Assembly: GCA_020002185.1 (NCBI GenBank)
Contig: CM034531.1
Location: forward strand, 87,025,759-87,089,758
Length of the DNA: 64,000 nt
Source of the DNA: Paraescarpia echinospica
Taxonomy: Eukaryota > Annelida > Polychaeta > Sabellida > Siboglinidae
Direction: 5' to 3'
How positions within the stretch are numbered: the first letter of the stretch is position 1; each line of letters begins with the position of its first letter. The position numbers and the translations under genes were made by a program. Below are positions 63,521-64,000 of this stretch, piece after piece. The notes under the pieces were generated by a model that saw only the letters and a list, made by a program, of their open reading frames with translations, was not told the DNA's origin and did no database searches.

Positions 63521-63668
63521 AACTCAGTCGCCGAGTGCGTCGAGCAAGGGTCAAAGTTGATCGGTCACCTGAGGTCACGTTGCTCACCGCGATGTTACTC
63601 AGTCGCCGCATACTTCTGGCACGGGGTCAAAGTTGATCGGTCACCTGAGGTCATGTTGCTCACCGTTG
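63521..63668. repeat. 75-bp tandem duplication with GGTCA half-sites
   Basis: Two copies of ACTCAGTCGCCG ... GGGTCAAAGTTGATCGGTCA, CCTGAGGTCA and GTTGCTCACCG start near 63521 and 63596. Each copy holds GGGTCA, GGTCA and AGGTCA words resembling nuclear-receptor half-sites. Function is unknown. Confidence 0.75.
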
Positions 63669-63700
63669 GTCGAATTTGATGTACTGCGCTTGCGCGAGCA

Positions 63701-63765
63701 TACGCAAAACGGAACCGGAACTTACTCTCAGACCGGAACCTCCTTCCAGACCGGTACACCAGCCT
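63701..63765. repeat. Inverted copy of the CCGG-rich repeat
   Basis: It is the reverse complement of 56626-56690 with few mismatches (GGTGTACCGGTCTGGAAGGA and TCTGAGAGTAAGTTCCGG). Together the copies enclose about 7 kb. Confidence 0.8.
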
Positions 63766-63897
63766 GTTGTTTCAGACGGTACATATGGAATTACAGTCGC
63801 GTGATTTAATATTTTTTATATCACTGTAAAAATAATATATTATCTTATCTACAAGTTTGTCGCTGGAGGTAAACATGATTTATTTTTAATTTTGGAA

Positions 63898-63997
63898 TTA
63901 TTGCCGTTTGAACATCGCGAATGCGCAACCTTGGATTATATCCGCTGCTGTCTATACATGGCAAGTTTGAGAATTCGCAATGTTCAAACGGCAATAA
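63898..63997. repeat. 100-bp hairpin element at the window edge
   Basis: The arms TTATTGCCGTTTGAACATCG (63898 on, 25 bp to 63922) and their inverse (63973-63997) differ at one base and flank a 50-bp loop. This could be a small MITE or the end of a larger one cut by the window. Confidence 0.6.
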
Positions 63998-64000
63998 CTA

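Overview
This 64 kb window is nuclear DNA from an animal, most likely a marine invertebrate. The protein-coding genes have many introns with GT-AG sites, AATAAA poly(A) signals, non-LTR retrotransposon fragments, tRNA-derived SINEs, MITEs and many minisatellites. The species cannot be named from the sequence. There is no bacterial operon structure and no CRISPR array.

Layout, left to right. (1) 409-1768 (+): the last three exons of a gene whose product has an Arg/Gly-rich tail; its identity is open. (2) 2632-4079: an intergenic 24-bp minisatellite. (3) 5647-9669 (-): a complete tektin-2 (TEKT2) gene for a doublet-microtubule protein of cilia and flagella. (4) 10808-23864 (+): a complete seven-exon ATRAID gene, head-to-head with TEKT2. 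It encodes a small membrane protein with an EGF-like module. Its 8-kb last intron holds an intronless GT31 glycosyltransferase gene on the opposite strand, about 53 copies of a 60-bp repeat and two more minisatellites. (5) 24700-55624 (-): a complete DDX43-like KH/DEAD-box RNA helicase in 19 coding exons, tail-to-tail with ATRAID. Its introns carry four minisatellites (26, 26, 30 and 34 bp units), five LINE remnants, SINEs, a pogo-like MITE and a decayed hAT transposon. (6) 55828-64000: a mobile-element-rich flank with two unidentified exons, one integrase zinc-finger exon with an in-frame stop, a SINE, LINE debris, a 490-bp foldback element with a perfect 8-bp target duplication, and inverted copies of a CCGG-rich repeat.

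The genes do not form one pathway. I reconstructed all three multi-exon genes by hand: every junction keeps phase and the totals divide by three (TEKT2 424 aa, ATRAID 237 aa, DDX43-like 796 aa). The most unusual feature is a 5 x 30-bp array that directly abuts the 5' splice site of DDX43 exon 11. Each copy regenerates the same splice donor in the same phase and without a stop, so alternative donor choice could insert multiples of ten residues between helicase motifs II and III. Tandem arrays occupy roughly 11 kb, about a sixth of the window.
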